A program made the position numbers and the translations under genes. The notes under the pieces were generated by a model that saw only the letters and a list, made by a program, of their open reading frames with translations, did no database searches and was not told the DNA's origin. A stretch of 64,000 nt of DNA from Prochlorococcus sp. AG-402-I21 (lineage in GTDB: Bacteria; Cyanobacteriota; Cyanobacteriia; PCC-6307; Cyanobiaceae), in the NCBI GenBank assembly GCA_003216955.1, contig QCHZ01000004.1, forward strand, positions 1-64,000, given 5' to 3'. How positions within the stretch are numbered: position 1 is the stretch's first letter; each line of letters opens with the position of its first letter. This document shows, in pieces, positions 16,506-34,374 of this stretch.

Positions 16506-16781
16506 TCATGCCTCAGTATTTGAATCAATGCAGGTATTAAGTTCTTTTTGGAGCATATTGAAAACGCTTGAGTGAATCTCACATCTCAAAGCTTTTTGTA
16601 ACCTTTTACGCTTCAAAGCTTCTTCAAAACATGACTCAGTTGGACAGAGATAAGCTGATCTTCCCATCCCGCCTGAGAGAACTACTCCATTCTGAAAATC
16701 TCTAGTAACTTTTAAAAGATACTTGCGATCAAGAACTTTTTTGCAAGCTACACACTTACGCAGAATGGGGCTTTGACTCAC
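16506..16781 (-). CDS. ylxR: YlxR-family (DUF448) small RNA-binding protein
   Basis: This 91-residue basic protein has the YlxR core: RKCVACKKVLDRKYLLKVTR, then GRSAYLCPTESCFEEALKR. The paired Cys residues and the GR-AYLCP motif are diagnostic. It lies between nusA and infB, the conserved place for ylxR in bacteria, and its ATG overlaps the nusA stop by four bases. It probably binds RNA or RNase P and links transcription and translation. Confidence 0.92.
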   Translation of the reverse strand: MSQSPILRKCVACKKVLDRKYLLKVTRDFQNGVVLSGGMGRSAYLCPTESCFEEALKRKRLQKALRCEIHSSVFNMLQKELNTCIDSNTEA

Positions 16782-18217
16782 CGGGTTCCTTCCTCTTGTG
16801 TGATTATTTTATCTTCGCCAGTACTCGCTTCTTCAATAGTTTCTTCAATATTATTAGAAACTTCTTCTGTTTGTATTTCATCAGTATCTATATCTGATAA
16901 TTGTTCATCTTGAAAGTCTTCTTCGTCTTCTGGTAAGGGATAAAGCTCTCTTAATCGTGCATCTTCTTCAGCTCTAGCTGTCTGCTCTGCCTCTAATCTC
17001 TGCTCTGCTTCTCTCTGTAAAGATTCTTCTTCTTCTCTTTGGGAAATTAATTCTGCAACCTCAGAATCTTCAGTAGCCTGATCGTATTCTTGTGAATTTT
17101 TGATATCTATTTTCCATCCTGTAAGCCTTGCAGCCAGTCTGACATTTTGCCCTTCTCTACCAATGGCAAGACTAAGTTGATCTGGAGGAACGAGTACATG
17201 AGCATGTTGACCTTCGGGATCTACAAGTCTTACTACTTCAACTCTTGCAGGACTTAATGAATTACAGATGTATTGAACAGGGTCGGAAGACCAACGAATT
17301 ACATCTATTTTTTCTCCTCGAAGTTCATTTACTACTTGCTGAATTCGAGATCCTCTAGCCCCAATACATGCTCCAACAGGGTCCACCTCTCTCTCAATAC
17401 TATCAACAGCTACTTTTGTTCTGGGACCTACTGCTCTTGAAGGTGGGTTTGCTTCACGAGCAACAGCAACAATTCTTACGGATCCTTCTTGAATTTCAGG
17501 AACTTCATTCTCAAATAAGTAGACAACAAGACCAGCATTTGATCTGCTTACAAAAAGCTGAGGCCCTCGTCTAGGGATTTCACTAACTTCTTTAAGGAAT
17601 ACTTTAAATGTTGCATTAGCCCGATAATTATCATTTGGCAATTGATCTCTTCTAGGAAGTTCAGCTTCTACCTCCGGTCTCCCTAAACCTGAACTTACTG
17701 CCATGATTACCGATTGCCTTTCGAACCTTATGACTCTGGCAGTTAGGACAGGATCTTCTAAGTCAGCAAATTCCTCTTGAATCATTCTCCTTTGCTGATC
17801 TCTTAATTTTTGGGCTAAAACTTGCTTTGTCGTAGCCGCAGCCATTCTTCCAAAATCTTCTTTCTCTGGAGTTACATCTAGAACAACGGTATCTCCAACT
17901 TGAGCATCATCGGCAACTTGCATAACTTCAGCTATTGCTATCTGATGATCATCACTTTCAACCTCTTCAACTATTATTTTACTAGCTAAAACTCTATAGC
18001 CTTCCTCTTCTAGATCTAAACCAACGTCAAAGTTACTAAAATAATCTTCTTCAAAGGGATCTTCGCTTATACCTAAATAAAGGGTTCTTCGATATCTTTC
18101 ATAACCTTTTAGAAGTGCTTCTCTTAAAGCAGCTTCGACAACTTGTGATGGAAGTTTTTTTTCCTCACTAATGTCTTCAATTAAGTTATTTAAGCCTGGG
18201 AGTAGAACGAGAGCCAT
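16778..18217 (-). CDS. nusA: transcription termination/antitermination factor NusA
   Basis: The 479-residue protein has the NusA N-terminal RNA polymerase-binding domain, an S1 domain (about 110-185), and two KH domains with GACIGARGSRIQ and SLAIGREGQNVRLAARLTGW. The C-terminal 95 residues are acidic and low in complexity, replacing the AR2 repeats of E. coli. It modulates pausing and termination. It follows rimP and overlaps ylxR by four bases, so the operon is tightly coupled. Confidence 0.97.
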   Translation of the reverse strand: MALVLLPGLNNLIEDISEEKKLPSQVVEAALREALLKGYERYRRTLYLGISEDPFEEDYFSNFDVGLDLEEEGYRVLASKIIVEEVESDDHQIAIAEVMQVADDAQVGDTVVLDVTPEKEDFGRMAAATTKQVLAQKLRDQQRRMIQEEFADLEDPVLTARVIRFERQSVIMAVSSGLGRPEVEAELPRRDQLPNDNYRANATFKVFLKEVSEIPRRGPQLFVSRSNAGLVVYLFENEVPEIQEGSVRIVAVAREANPPSRAVGPRTKVAVDSIEREVDPVGACIGARGSRIQQVVNELRGEKIDVIRWSSDPVQYICNSLSPARVEVVRLVDPEGQHAHVLVPPDQLSLAIGREGQNVRLAARLTGWKIDIKNSQEYDQATEDSEVAELISQREEEESLQREAEQRLEAEQTARAEEDARLRELYPLPEDEEDFQDEQLSDIDTDEIQTEEVSNNIEETIEEASTGEDKIITQEEGTR

Positions 18218-18272
18218 CGAGGATGGGATATAGAGATGAGAATGATTGGTTTAGATAGTTAATATCTAGATT

Positions 18273-18743
18273 TTAACCAGAAGGTGTTGTGAGTCGAACT
18301 TTAATAATGTCTTCGACTGGGATTCGTTGAGTTTTACCTTTGTGATTTATTTGAAGATCATTATCTGTCCTTTTTAGAAGCAAACCATTTGTTTGTTGTT
18401 CAATTTTTTTTAAATCCAGATAAGTAACTTCAATTGGAAAACCTTTAAAAATTTGAAAATCTTTTTCCTCAGTTAACAAATCCCCAACTCCCTCGCTGCT
18501 GATTTCTAACGTGAAAGGCCTATCAATGATTGAGGAAACTTGAATAGCCTCATCAATATCTTTAGTCAGGGTTGAGCAGTCATCAATGGTGACTTTCTTT
18601 TCGGGATTTTTGTGTCGGATATTTACTTGAATTGATAAGGGATTTAGGTGAGTAAACATCTTAAAATCGGTTACATCAAAGCCATGAGTAGTTGCTGACT
18701 TTGCTGTAAGAACTTTCAATTCTGAAACGGTTTGATTAGACAA
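18273..18743 (-). CDS. rimP: ribosome maturation factor RimP
   Basis: This 156-residue protein has the RimP architecture: an N-terminal alpha/beta domain with VTIDDCSTLTKDIDEAI, LEISSEGVGD, and a C-terminal Sm-like barrel. It assists maturation of the 30S subunit. It is the first gene of the nusA-infB operon, its usual place. The frame begins with TTG at 18741-18743. No strong ribosome binding site is visible; instead a GC-rich hairpin lies 15 bases upstream. Confidence 0.92.
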   Translation of the reverse strand: MSNQTVSELKVLTAKSATTHGFDVTDFKMFTHLNPLSIQVNIRHKNPEKKVTIDDCSTLTKDIDEAIQVSSIIDRPFTLEISSEGVGDLLTEEKDFQIFKGFPIEVTYLDLKKIEQQTNGLLLKRTDNDLQINHKGKTQRIPVEDIIKVRLTTPSG

Positions 18744-18758
18744 AAGGCAGTGTCGATG

Positions 18759-18775
18759 TCGGGCAGGGAGCCCGA
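18759..18775 (-). promoter_or_regulatory. GC-rich hairpin in the rimP leader
   Basis: TCGGGC (18759-18764) and GCCCGA (18770-18775) form a perfect six-base stem with a five-base loop, 15 bases before the TTG start of rimP. The surrounding DNA is AT-rich, so this stem stands out. It could hold back or time translation of the operon. Confidence 0.5.
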
Positions 18776-18807
18776 GCGGTTTTAAGTTTTGACCCGCCCC
18801 TATTTAA

Positions 18808-20069
<1,262 letters not shown>

Positions 20070-20105
20070 AAATCTTGCTACTGTCACTCGAAAAGGTACG
20101 ACTAA

Positions 20106-20825
20106 ATGGATCTCCAAAATCAGATGAAACAAGCAGTTGCTCAAGCTGCTGTAGATCAAATTCAAAACGGGATGATTCTTGGTCTTGGTTCTGGATCTAC
20201 AGCTGCTTTAATGATAGAAGCCCTTGCTTTGAAAATAAAATCAGGAGAAATTAAAGATGTTGTCGGAGTCACTACATCTTTTCAAGGGGAAGTCCTTGCT
20301 TCTGAATTAGGAATACCACTTAAATCACTTACCTCAGTTTCAGAAATTGATCTTGCAATTGATGGTGCTGATGAAGTTGATCCTAAATTTCAATTAATTA
20401 AAGGAGGAGGAGCTTGTCATGTACAGGAAAAACTTGTTGCTGCTTTGGCTAAAAAGTTTATTGTTGTTGTTGACTCAACGAAAATTGTTAAAACATTGAA
20501 TCTTGATTTTCAATTACCGGTAGAGGTTCTTCCCTCGGCTTGGAAACAAGTTAACGAAACATTAAGAAATCTTGGAGGAGAAGGGAATCTCAGAATGGCA
20601 CAGAAAAAGGCTGGACCTATTGTTACTGACCAGGGAAATTTGATACTTGATTTAACTTTTGCAAATGGAATTAAGCAACCTGAACTATTGGAAAGTCAAA
20701 TTAACAACATTCCTGGTGTCCTTGAAAATGGACTTTTTGTAGATCTAACAGACGAGGTTCTAGTTGGGAAAGTAGAAAATGATGTAGTGGGTGTTGAATC
20801 ACTTACAAAGATTGAGAATCTCTAA
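20106..20825 (+). CDS. rpiA: ribose-5-phosphate isomerase A
   Basis: This 239-residue enzyme interconverts ribose 5-phosphate and ribulose 5-phosphate in the Calvin and pentose phosphate cycles. Diagnostic motifs are [15 protein letters not shown] near residue 27, [11 protein letters not shown], and [14 protein letters not shown] containing the catalytic acid and lysine. Length is typical. It follows htrA by 36 bases and its 3' end overlaps the convergent hisD by 23 bases. Confidence 0.96.
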   Translation: MDLQNQMKQAVAQAAVDQIQNGMILGLGSGSTAALMIEALALKIKSGEIKDVVGVTTSFQGEVLASELGIPLKSLTSVSEIDLAIDGADEVDPKFQLIKGGGACHVQEKLVAALAKKFIVVVDSTKIVKTLNLDFQLPVEVLPSAWKQVNETLRNLGGEGNLRMAQKKAGPIVTDQGNLILDLTFANGIKQPELLESQINNIPGVLENGLFVDLTDEVLVGKVENDVVGVESLTKIENL

Positions 20826-22152
20826 TTCTTATTGACTGAGCGTGACTATGCAAACCTTCACTATTGGCTAAATGAACAACAGCAGTTTTAGTCTCATTAA
20901 AGGCTTCTTTTGAAAAATCTATAAGTGAGGTGTTTTTCATAAAAGTTTCTACTCCAAGAGCACCAGCAAATCTTGCAGTGCCTGAGGTGGGAAGAGTATG
21001 ATTCGGCCCCCCAAGATAATCTCCAATAGCCTCTGGACTCCATGAACCCATAAATATTGCTCCAGCGTTCTTGATACTTTTTGATAATTCTTTGGGGTTA
21101 TTTACAAGTAATTCAAGATGTTCTGGGGCGAAAGTGTCACTTAATTTTGCACAAGTTTCTAAATCATCACAAAGGACAATCAAACCCCAATCTAAGATTG
21201 ACTTTTTGCATATTTCCAATCTTGGATGATTAATTAATTGACGTTCAATTTCTGCTGGCAATTTTTCAGCTAATTTTCTATCAGTAGTGATTAGTATCGC
21301 TGACGCTAAAGGATCGTGTTCCGATTGCGCTAACATGTCTGATGCAACATGTTCCAATTTTGCTGTTTGATCAGCGATTATTAGAATCTCGCTTGGCCCA
21401 GCCAAGGAATCAATGCCTACTTTTCCATAAACTTCTTTCTTTGCCAAAGTTACATAAATATTTCCTGGACCAGTAATTACATCTACTTTTGGAATTGATT
21501 CAGTTCCCATAGCAAGTGCGCCAATAGCTTGCGCTCCTCCAATACGAAAAACTTGGTTGATACCAGTAATATATGCAGCAGCTAATACGGTTTGGTTTAT
21601 TTCCCCATGCGAGTTGGCTGGAGAAACCATAATGATTTGATTGACTCCTGCAACATAAGCAGGAATAGAATTCATTAACACAGTGCTTGGATAGGCGGCT
21701 CTCCCCCCAGGAATATAGATGCCTGCTTTTTCAACGGGACTCCACCTGCGTCCTAGTGATTCGCCATGCGGACCAGTGTAATTGATATTTTTTGGAAATT
21801 GAAGATTATGAAATTCTTCAATTCTTTTTTTTGCTAATAAAAGTGAATCTTGCAATTCTTTAGGAGTTTCTTCCCAAGCTTTGAGTATTAAATCTGGTGA
21901 AACTTGAAACTCTTCTGCTAGAAATCGATCAAAGCGATAAGTGTATTCTTTAAGAGCCTCATCCCCCCTATCACTAACGTTTGTAAGAATATCTTTGACT
22001 ACGTTTATAGCCTGATCTTGAACGCCTCCAGATGTCCTATCTGTAATTTTCCTAAGCTCATGCTGAGCTTGCTCAATATTACTAGCTGTTTTTATAATCA
22101 AATTTTCTGAAGAGGTTTTTTGTACCTCATTTTTATTAATTATTTGCGCCAT
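20803..22152 (-). CDS. hisD: histidinol dehydrogenase
   Basis: The 449-residue enzyme carries out the last two oxidations of histidine synthesis, histidinol to histidine with NAD. Key segments are [48 protein letters not shown], the SEHDPLASA zinc region and [15 protein letters not shown]. It is a zinc enzyme. It stands alone, away from other his genes, as is usual in cyanobacteria. The end overlaps rpiA tail to tail. Confidence 0.96.
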   Translation of the reverse strand: MAQIINKNEVQKTSSENLIIKTASNIEQAQHELRKITDRTSGGVQDQAINVVKDILTNVSDRGDEALKEYTYRFDRFLAEEFQVSPDLILKAWEETPKELQDSLLLAKKRIEEFHNLQFPKNINYTGPHGESLGRRWSPVEKAGIYIPGGRAAYPSTVLMNSIPAYVAGVNQIIMVSPANSHGEINQTVLAAAYITGINQVFRIGGAQAIGALAMGTESIPKVDVITGPGNIYVTLAKKEVYGKVGIDSLAGPSEILIIADQTAKLEHVASDMLAQSEHDPLASAILITTDRKLAEKLPAEIERQLINHPRLEICKKSILDWGLIVLCDDLETCAKLSDTFAPEHLELLVNNPKELSKSIKNAGAIFMGSWSPEAIGDYLGGPNHTLPTSGTARFAGALGVETFMKNTSLIDFSKEAFNETKTAVVHLANSEGLHSHAQSIRIRDSQSL

Positions 22153-22263
22153 GAACTTTTGGCTATTGGTTCACTTTGATTATCTTATGCCTTAATTTTG
22201 ATTTATGTAGATCTTCTTCATGGTCTTGAGGTAGTGTGGACTAACATAAGATCAAAACACTAA

Positions 22264-22566
<303 letters not shown>

Positions 22567-22612
22567 GAAAAAATAATCTAGAATTTGATTTAGAAAGTGC
22601 ATTCTATTTTTT

Positions 22613-23407
22613 ATGTTGAGCGATTCCGAAAGTTCAATAATTGATAGTCACTGCCATATCGTATTTTCTAACTTTAATGAAGATAGAGAAAAAGTTGCAC
22701 AAAGGTGGAGGTCTCAAGGAGTTAAAGCCTTGTTGCATGCATGTGTAGAACCTTCTGAAATCCCAGCTATTAAGTCAATGGCGGATCAATTTCATGAAAT
22801 GAGATATGCAGTTGGAGTTCATCCATTGGATTCACATCATTGGAGACCCGAGACCCTAAGTGTTTTAAAGAAAGCAGCTCTTGATGACAGTCGAGTTGTC
22901 GCAATAGGAGAATTGGGACTTGATCTTTTTAAAGCAGAAAACTTGAGCGAGCAGCTATCGATCTTAATGCCGCAATTGAACCTAGCTTTTGAATTGAACT
23001 TGCCAGTAATTGTGCATTGCAGAGATGCCGCAAAAGAAATGCTAGAAGTTTTTTCTAAGCTCTCGAAAGATGGTTGCTGTCCAAAAGGTGTGATGCATTG
23101 TTGGAGTGGTAAAGTCCAAGAAATGAGAGAGTTTCTTAACCTTGGCTTTTATATAAGTTTTAGTGGAAATGTAACTTTCAAAAACGCTATTGATATTCAT
23201 GAATGTGCAAAAGAAGTTCCCCCAAGTAGATTTCTAGTTGAAACTGATAGTCCTTTTTTGTCACCCGTTCCTCATAGAGGGAAAAGGAATGAGCCTTCTT
23301 TTGTTAAGCATGTGGTAGAAAAAATTTCAGAGCTTAGGGGCGAAAGCTTTTCAGAAATTGCCGAAAAAACAACCTACAATGCTCGGGAATTGTTTGCGTT
23401 GCCTTAA
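22613..23407 (+). CDS. tatD: TatD-family metal-dependent deoxyribonuclease
   Basis: This 264-residue TIM-barrel hydrolase has the full set of TatD metal ligands: DSHCHI near the N-terminus, GELGLD, VHCRDA, MHCWSGK and ETDSPFLSP. The family has 3'-to-5' DNase activity and may act in DNA repair or quality control. It lies between rpsT and rpoB on the same strand. Confidence 0.94.
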   Translation: MLSDSESSIIDSHCHIVFSNFNEDREKVAQRWRSQGVKALLHACVEPSEIPAIKSMADQFHEMRYAVGVHPLDSHHWRPETLSVLKKAALDDSRVVAIGELGLDLFKAENLSEQLSILMPQLNLAFELNLPVIVHCRDAAKEMLEVFSKLSKDGCCPKGVMHCWSGKVQEMREFLNLGFYISFSGNVTFKNAIDIHECAKEVPPSRFLVETDSPFLSPVPHRGKRNEPSFVKHVVEKISELRGESFSEIAEKTTYNARELFALP

Positions 23408-23485
23408 ATATCATTATTTGCCCTAGTTAATTATCTGATTTGAGTGTAGAGTTATTTATTGTCTTGTATAGCGTGTTATCTGCGC

Positions 23486-23503
23486 TTAACCCTTTAAGGT
23501 TAA
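23486..23503 (+). promoter_or_regulatory. hairpin upstream of rpoB
   Basis: TTAACC (23486-23491), loop CTTTAA, and GGTTAA (23498-23503) form a perfect six-base stem in the 252-base tatD-rpoB spacer. It is followed only by ACCTTTT, so it is a weak terminator at best, ending tatD or shaping the leader. Confidence 0.4.
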
Positions 23504-23549
23504 ACCTTTTGAGTCAGTTTGTTCGTTGATTAAGTAAATTCATTTTCAG

Positions 23550-23586
23550 ATCTCAGCCTTTACGGAGATTGTTTTTTGATTTTTCT
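23550..23586 (+). terminator. terminator or attenuator-like hairpin in the rpoB leader
   Basis: ATCTC (23550-23554) pairs with GAGAT (23565-23569) around a ten-base loop and is followed by a T-rich run (TGTTTTTTGATTTTTC). It lies 75-110 bases before the rpoB start, so it could either end tatD transcription or attenuate the polymerase operon. Confidence 0.45.
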
Positions 23587-23659
23587 TAGTAAAGATCATT
23601 TTTTGACCTAAAGGACAAGACATCAACCCCGTCCTCTAAATATAAACGCAGGTTCTCGA

Positions 23660-26600
23660 ATGAGCAGAAGCGCAATTCAGGTAGCCAAAGCAGCTACATA
23701 TCTGCCTGATTTGGTTGAGGTTCAAAGATCAAGTTTTAAGTGGTTTTTGGATAAAGGCTTGATAGAGGAATTAGACAATTTTTCTCCTATTACTGACTAT
23801 ACCGGTAAGCTTGAATTACATTTTATTGGTGCAGAATACAAGCTTAAGCGTCCTAGGCATGATGTAGAAGAAGCAAAAAGAAGAGATGCAACCTTTGCTT
23901 CTCAAATGTATGTTACTTGTCGATTAGTTAATAAAGAAACTGGAGAGATAAAAGAACAAGAAGTCTTTATAGGTGAACTCCCCTTAATGACTGAACGTGG
24001 TACTTTTATAATAAACGGAGCTGAAAGAGTAATAGTTAACCAAATTGTTCGAAGTCCAGGAGTTTATTTCAAAGATGAGCAAGATAAAAATGGTAGAAGA
24101 ACTTACAATGCAAGTGTGATTCCTAATCGCGGAGCATGGTTGAAGTTTGAAACTGATAAAAATGATTTATTACATGTTCGTGTAGATAAAACAAGGAAAA
24201 TCAATGCTCATGTCCTTATGAGAGCAATGGGTTTGTCAGATAATGATGTGATAGATAAATTAAGGCATCCTGAGTTTTATAAAAAGTCAATTGATGCTGC
24301 TAATGAAGAAGGTATAAGTTCAGAAGATCAAGCATTGTTAGAGCTTTATAAAAAGTTAAGGCCAGGCGAACCTCCATCAGTAAGCGGTGGGCAACAGCTA
24401 CTTCAAACACGATTCTTTGATCCAAAACGATATGACCTAGGAAGAGTTGGTAGATATAAAATAAATAAAAAATTACGCCTAACTATTCCTGACAATGTCA
24501 GAACACTTACAAACGAAGATGTTTTATCTACCTTAGATTATTTAATCAATTTAGAATTAGATGTAGGTGGGGCAACCCTTGATGATATTGATCATTTAGG
24601 TAATAGAAGAGTAAGGTCAGTAGGCGAACTTTTGCAAAATCAAGTTCGAGTTGGCTTGAATAGACTTGAAAGGATAATTAAGGAGAGGATGACAGTTGGG
24701 GAGACAGATTCACTCACTCCAGCACAACTTGTAAATCCAAAACCTTTGGTCGCAGCAATCAAGGAGTTTTTTGGTTCAAGTCAATTAAGTCAATTTATGG
24801 ATCAAACCAATCCACTCGCTGAATTAACTCATAAAAGGCGCATATCTGCCTTGGGACCAGGAGGTTTAACTCGCGAAAGAGCTGGATTCGCGGTGAGGGA
24901 TATTCATCCTTCTCATTACGGAAGACTTTGTCCAATTGAAACTCCTGAAGGACCAAATGCGGGTCTAATTAATTCATTAGCAACTCACGCCAGAGTTAAT
25001 GAATATGGTTTTATTGAAACACCATTTTGGAAGGTGGAAAATGGAAGATTAATTAAAGAAGGAGATCCTATTTATCTCTCAGCTGATTTAGAGGATGAGT
25101 GTAGGGTTGCTCCTGGTGATGTAGCTACAGATGAAGAAGGAAAAATATTGGCAGAACTTGTTCCTGTTAGATATAGACAAGATTTTGAAACTGTTTCTCC
25201 TGAGCAAGTTGATTACGTCCAACTATCACCTGTTCAGGTTATTTCGGTGGCGGCATCTTTAATTCCGTTCTTGGAACACGATGATGCTAATAGAGCCTTG
25301 ATGGGTTCAAACATGCAAAGACAGGCAGTTCCACTTTTGCGTCCAGAAAGACCATTAGTTGGAACTGGTTTAGAGACTCAAGTCGCTAGAGACTCTGGGA
25401 TGGTTCCAATTTCGAAAGTAAATGGAACAGTCTCCTATGTTGACGCAAATGCAATCGTCGTTACTGATGAAGATGGGAATGAACATACGCATTATTTGCA
25501 AAAATATCAAAGATCTAATCAAGATACTTGTTTGAACCATAGGCCCATAGTTTTTAATGGTGACCCAGTAATTGTGGGGCAAGTCTTAGCTGATGGTTCA
25601 GCATGTGAGGGAGGAGAAATAGCTCTTGGTCAAAATGTATTAATTGCATATATGCCATGGGAAGGATACAACTACGAAGACGCAATTCTCGTTAGCGAGA
25701 GATTAGTTAAAGATGATTTATATACTTCCGTACATATTGAAAAATATGAAATAGAAGCTCGTCAAACAAAGTTAGGCCCTGAAGAAATAACAAGAGAGAT
25801 CCCAAATGTATCTGAAGAAAGTCTTGGGAATTTGGATGAAATGGGAATTATTCGAATAGGAGCTTTTGTTGAGAGTGGAGATATTCTTGTTGGGAAAGTA
25901 ACACCTAAAGGAGAATCAGATCAACCGCCTGAGGAAAAACTCCTGAGAGCTATTTTTGGAGAAAAAGCTAGAGATGTAAGAGATAATTCTCTGCGAGTCC
26001 CCTCAACTGAGAGAGGACGAGTGGTTGATGTCAGAATCTATACCAGAGAACAAGGTGATGAGTTGCCACCTGGAGCAAATATGGTTGTAAGAGTCTATGT
26101 CGCGCAACGGAGGAAGATTCAAGTTGGTGACAAAATGGCAGGCAGGCATGGCAATAAGGGGATTATCAGCAGAATTCTTCCAAGAGAGGATATGCCTTAT
26201 CTACCTGATGGAACACCTGTAGATATATGCCTCAACCCACTAGGAGTTCCAAGTCGAATGAATGTAGGTCAAGTCTTTGAGCTACTTATGGGTTGGGCTG
26301 CCTCGAATTTAGATTGTCGAGTTAAAATTGTCCCTTTTGATGAGATGTATGGACCAGAAATGTCTAATCAAACTGTTCAAGCCTATTTAAAAGAAGCTGC
26401 AAAGCAGCCAGGTAAATCATGGGTATACAACCCTGAGGATCCTGGGAAGTTACTCCTTACAGATGGTCGAACCGGTGAACCTTTTGATCAACCAGTTGCT
26501 GTTGGCTACGCTCATTTCTTAAAACTTGTACATCTAGTAGATGATAAAATTCATGCTCGATCTACAGGTCCATATTCTTTGGTTACTCAACAACCTTTAG

Positions 26601-26947
26601 GTGGAAAAGCCCAACAAGGTGGACAGAGATTAGGCGAAATGGAAGTATGGGCACTTGAGGCTTATGGAGCAGCATATACTTTGCAAGAGCTTTTGACTGT
26701 TAAGTCTGATGATATGCAAGGACGTAATGAAGCGCTTAATTCAATTGTAAAAGGAAAGCCAATTCCAAGGCCTGGAACTCCAGAATCTTTCAAAGTTTTA
26801 ATGAGAGAACTTCAGTCATTGGGATTAGACATTGGAGTTTATACAGATGATGGAAAAGAGGTAGATCTAATGCAAGATGTAAATCCTCGTAGAAGCACAC
26901 CAAGTAGACCTACCTATGAATCATTAGGTAAGGAATACGAGGAGTAG
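23660..26947 (+). CDS. rpoB: RNA polymerase beta subunit
   Basis: This 1095-residue subunit is short compared with E. coli beta (1342) because cyanobacteria lack two large lineage insertions. It contains the fork and rifampicin-pocket region ([32 protein letters not shown], positions about 24796-24890), the catalytic loop segment [12 protein letters not shown], and [23 protein letters not shown] near the end. It heads rpoB-rpoC1-rpoC2 and starts 252 bases after tatD. Confidence 0.98.
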   Translation: MSRSAIQVAKAATYLPDLVEVQRSSFKWFLDKGLIEELDNFSPITDYTGKLELHFIGAEYKLKRPRHDVEEAKRRDATFASQMYVTCRLVNKETGEIKEQEVFIGELPLMTERGTFIINGAERVIVNQIVRSPGVYFKDEQDKNGRRTYNASVIPNRGAWLKFETDKNDLLHVRVDKTRKINAHVLMRAMGLSDNDVIDKLRHPEFYKKSIDAANEEGISSEDQALLELYKKLRPGEPPSVSGGQQLLQTRFFDPKRYDLGRVGRYKINKKLRLTIPDNVRTLTNEDVLSTLDYLINLELDVGGATLDDIDHLGNRRVRSVGELLQNQVRVGLNRLERIIKERMTVGETDSLTPAQLVNPKPLVAAIKEFFGSSQLSQFMDQTNPLAELTHKRRISALGPGGLTRERAGFAVRDIHPSHYGRLCPIETPEGPNAGLINSLATHARVNEYGFIETPFWKVENGRLIKEGDPIYLSADLEDECRVAPGDVATDEEGKILAELVPVRYRQDFETVSPEQVDYVQLSPVQVISVAASLIPFLEHDDANRALMGSNMQRQAVPLLRPERPLVGTGLETQVARDSGMVPISKVNGTVSYVDANAIVVTDEDGNEHTHYLQKYQRSNQDTCLNHRPIVFNGDPVIVGQVLADGSACEGGEIALGQNVLIAYMPWEGYNYEDAILVSERLVKDDLYTSVHIEKYEIEARQTKLGPEEITREIPNVSEESLGNLDEMGIIRIGAFVESGDILVGKVTPKGESDQPPEEKLLRAIFGEKARDVRDNSLRVPSTERGRVVDVRIYTREQGDELPPGANMVVRVYVAQRRKIQVGDKMAGRHGNKGIISRILPREDMPYLPDGTPVDICLNPLGVPSRMNVGQVFELLMGWAASNLDCRVKIVPFDEMYGPEMSNQTVQAYLKEAAKQPGKSWVYNPEDPGKLLLTDGRTGEPFDQPVAVGYAHFLKLVHLVDDKIHARSTGPYSLVTQQPLGGKAQQGGQRLGEMEVWALEAYGAAYTLQELLTVKSDDMQGRNEALNSIVKGKPIPRPGTPESFKVLMRELQSLGLDIGVYTDDGKEVDLMQDVNPRRSTPSRPTYESLGKEYEE

Positions 26948-26989
26948 TCGACTTAATTGAAACAAATCATCTAAACACCTTAATTACTC

Positions 26990-28897
26990 ATGACTAATAG
27001 CAATCTACGTACGGAAAACCATTTTGATTATGTCAAAATCAAACTTGCTTCGCCTGAAAGAGTGATGGAATGGGGGCAAAGAACTTTGCCCAATGGCCAG
27101 GTTGTAGGAGAAGTAACCAAGCCTGAAACAATCAATTATCGAACACTAAAGCCGGAGATGGATGGTTTATTTTGTGAAAAGATTTTTGGTCCATCTAAGG
27201 ATTGGGAATGCCATTGTGGCAAATACAAGAGAGTTCGACATCGTGGAATTGTTTGTGAAAGGTGTGGTGTTGAAGTAACAGAAAGTCGTGTGAGAAGGCA
27301 TAGAATGGGATTTATTAAATTAGCAGCTCCCGTATCACATGTATGGTATCTAAAAGGTATTCCTAGCTATGTAGCTATTTTGTTAGACATGCCTCTTAGA
27401 GATGTTGAGCAAATTGTTTACTTTAATTGTTATGTTGTTTTAGATATAGGTGACAGCAAAGACCTCAAATATAAGCAGCTATTAACAGAAGATGAATGGC
27501 TTGAAATTGAAGACGAGATTTATGCTGAGGATTCAACTATCGAGAATGAACCTATTGTCGGAATAGGAGCAGAGGCTCTAAAACAATTACTTGAAGATTT
27601 AAATTTAAAAGAAGTTGCGGAGCAATTGAGAGAAGAAATTGCAACTAGCAAGGGTCAAAAAAGGGCTAAGCTAATCAAAAGACTAAGGGTAATAGATAAT
27701 TTTATTGCAACAAGTGCAAGCCCTGAGTGGATGGTTCTAGATGCTATACCTGTTATACCTCCTGATTTGAGACCTATGGTTCAATTAGATGGGGGTAGAT
27801 TCGCCACCTCGGATTTAAATGACTTATATAGGAGAGTAATCAATAGGAACAATCGTCTTGCTCGTCTTCAGGAAATACTCGCTCCAGAGATAATAGTTAG
27901 AAATGAAAAAAGGATGCTACAGGAAGCTGTGGATGCACTTATTGACAATGGCAGAAGAGGAAGAACTGTTGTTGGTGCCAATAATCGTCCTTTGAAATCA
28001 TTAAGCGATATTATCGAGGGTAAACAAGGTAGATTTAGACAGAACTTGCTTGGGAAAAGAGTTGATTATTCAGGTCGTTCAGTAATAGTAGTTGGACCTA
28101 AGTTGAAAATGCATCAATGTGGATTGCCAAAAGAAATGGCAATAGAGCTTTTTCAACCTTTTGTAATTCATAGACTCATTCGTCAGAATATCGTCAATAA
28201 CATCAAAGCTGCAAAGAAACTGATCCAAAAAGCAGATGATGAAGTTATGCAAGTATTACAGGAGGTTATAGATGGTCATCCTATCCTTCTCAACCGTGCC
28301 CCTACTTTGCATCGACTGGGCATTCAAGCTTTTGAGCCTAAATTAGTGGCTGGACGAGCTATACAGTTACATCCATTAGTCTGTCCGGCTTTTAACGCTG
28401 ACTTTGATGGAGATCAAATGGCTGTTCATGTGCCTTTAGCTATTGAGGCGCAAACAGAAGCAAGGATGTTAATGCTCGCTAGTAACAACATTCTTTCCCC
28501 TGCGACCGGCGATCCAATTGTTACTCCATCTCAAGACATGGTTTTAGGCTCATATTACCTAACCGCAATTCAGCCTCAAGCAACTCAGCCTAAGTTTGGA
28601 GATCATTCACACACATATGCTTCCCTTGAAGACGTTTTACAAGCTCTTGAAGATAAAAGAATAGATTTACATGATTGGGTCTGGGTACGATTTTCGGGTG
28701 AAATTGAGGATGACGATGATCTTCAGAAACCTCATAAGGTGGAGACGTTGAAAGATGGTACTCGTGTTGAGGAATGGACATATCGTAGAGATAGATTAGA
28801 TGAAGATGGAAGTTTAATTAGCCGTTATATCTTGACTACCGTTGGTCGGGTAGTAATGAATCATACAATTATTGATGCTGTAGCAACGACATCATAA
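26990..28897 (+). CDS. rpoC1: RNA polymerase gamma subunit (N-terminal half of beta')
   Basis: This 635-residue protein is the N-terminal part of beta', a split seen only in cyanobacteria and plastids. The zinc ribbon is [19 protein letters not shown]. The bridge to the active site includes [15 protein letters not shown], with the three magnesium-binding aspartates, and [18 protein letters not shown]. It follows rpoB by 42 bases and precedes rpoC2 by 45. Confidence 0.98.
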   Translation: MTNSNLRTENHFDYVKIKLASPERVMEWGQRTLPNGQVVGEVTKPETINYRTLKPEMDGLFCEKIFGPSKDWECHCGKYKRVRHRGIVCERCGVEVTESRVRRHRMGFIKLAAPVSHVWYLKGIPSYVAILLDMPLRDVEQIVYFNCYVVLDIGDSKDLKYKQLLTEDEWLEIEDEIYAEDSTIENEPIVGIGAEALKQLLEDLNLKEVAEQLREEIATSKGQKRAKLIKRLRVIDNFIATSASPEWMVLDAIPVIPPDLRPMVQLDGGRFATSDLNDLYRRVINRNNRLARLQEILAPEIIVRNEKRMLQEAVDALIDNGRRGRTVVGANNRPLKSLSDIIEGKQGRFRQNLLGKRVDYSGRSVIVVGPKLKMHQCGLPKEMAIELFQPFVIHRLIRQNIVNNIKAAKKLIQKADDEVMQVLQEVIDGHPILLNRAPTLHRLGIQAFEPKLVAGRAIQLHPLVCPAFNADFDGDQMAVHVPLAIEAQTEARMLMLASNNILSPATGDPIVTPSQDMVLGSYYLTAIQPQATQPKFGDHSHTYASLEDVLQALEDKRIDLHDWVWVRFSGEIEDDDDLQKPHKVETLKDGTRVEEWTYRRDRLDEDGSLISRYILTTVGRVVMNHTIIDAVATTS

Positions 28898-28930
28898 CTC
28901 TCATAATAAATCACCTCACCATTCCCCTGA

Positions 28931-33052
<4,122 letters not shown>

Positions 33053-33108
33053 ATGAATTTTTCTACAATATTCCTCTAATTTTTCTAATATTTAATTCTT
33101 CCATTTAA

Positions 33109-34346
<1,238 letters not shown>

Positions 34347-34374
34347 GCATGAAATATGTGACTTTTGAGCTTCT

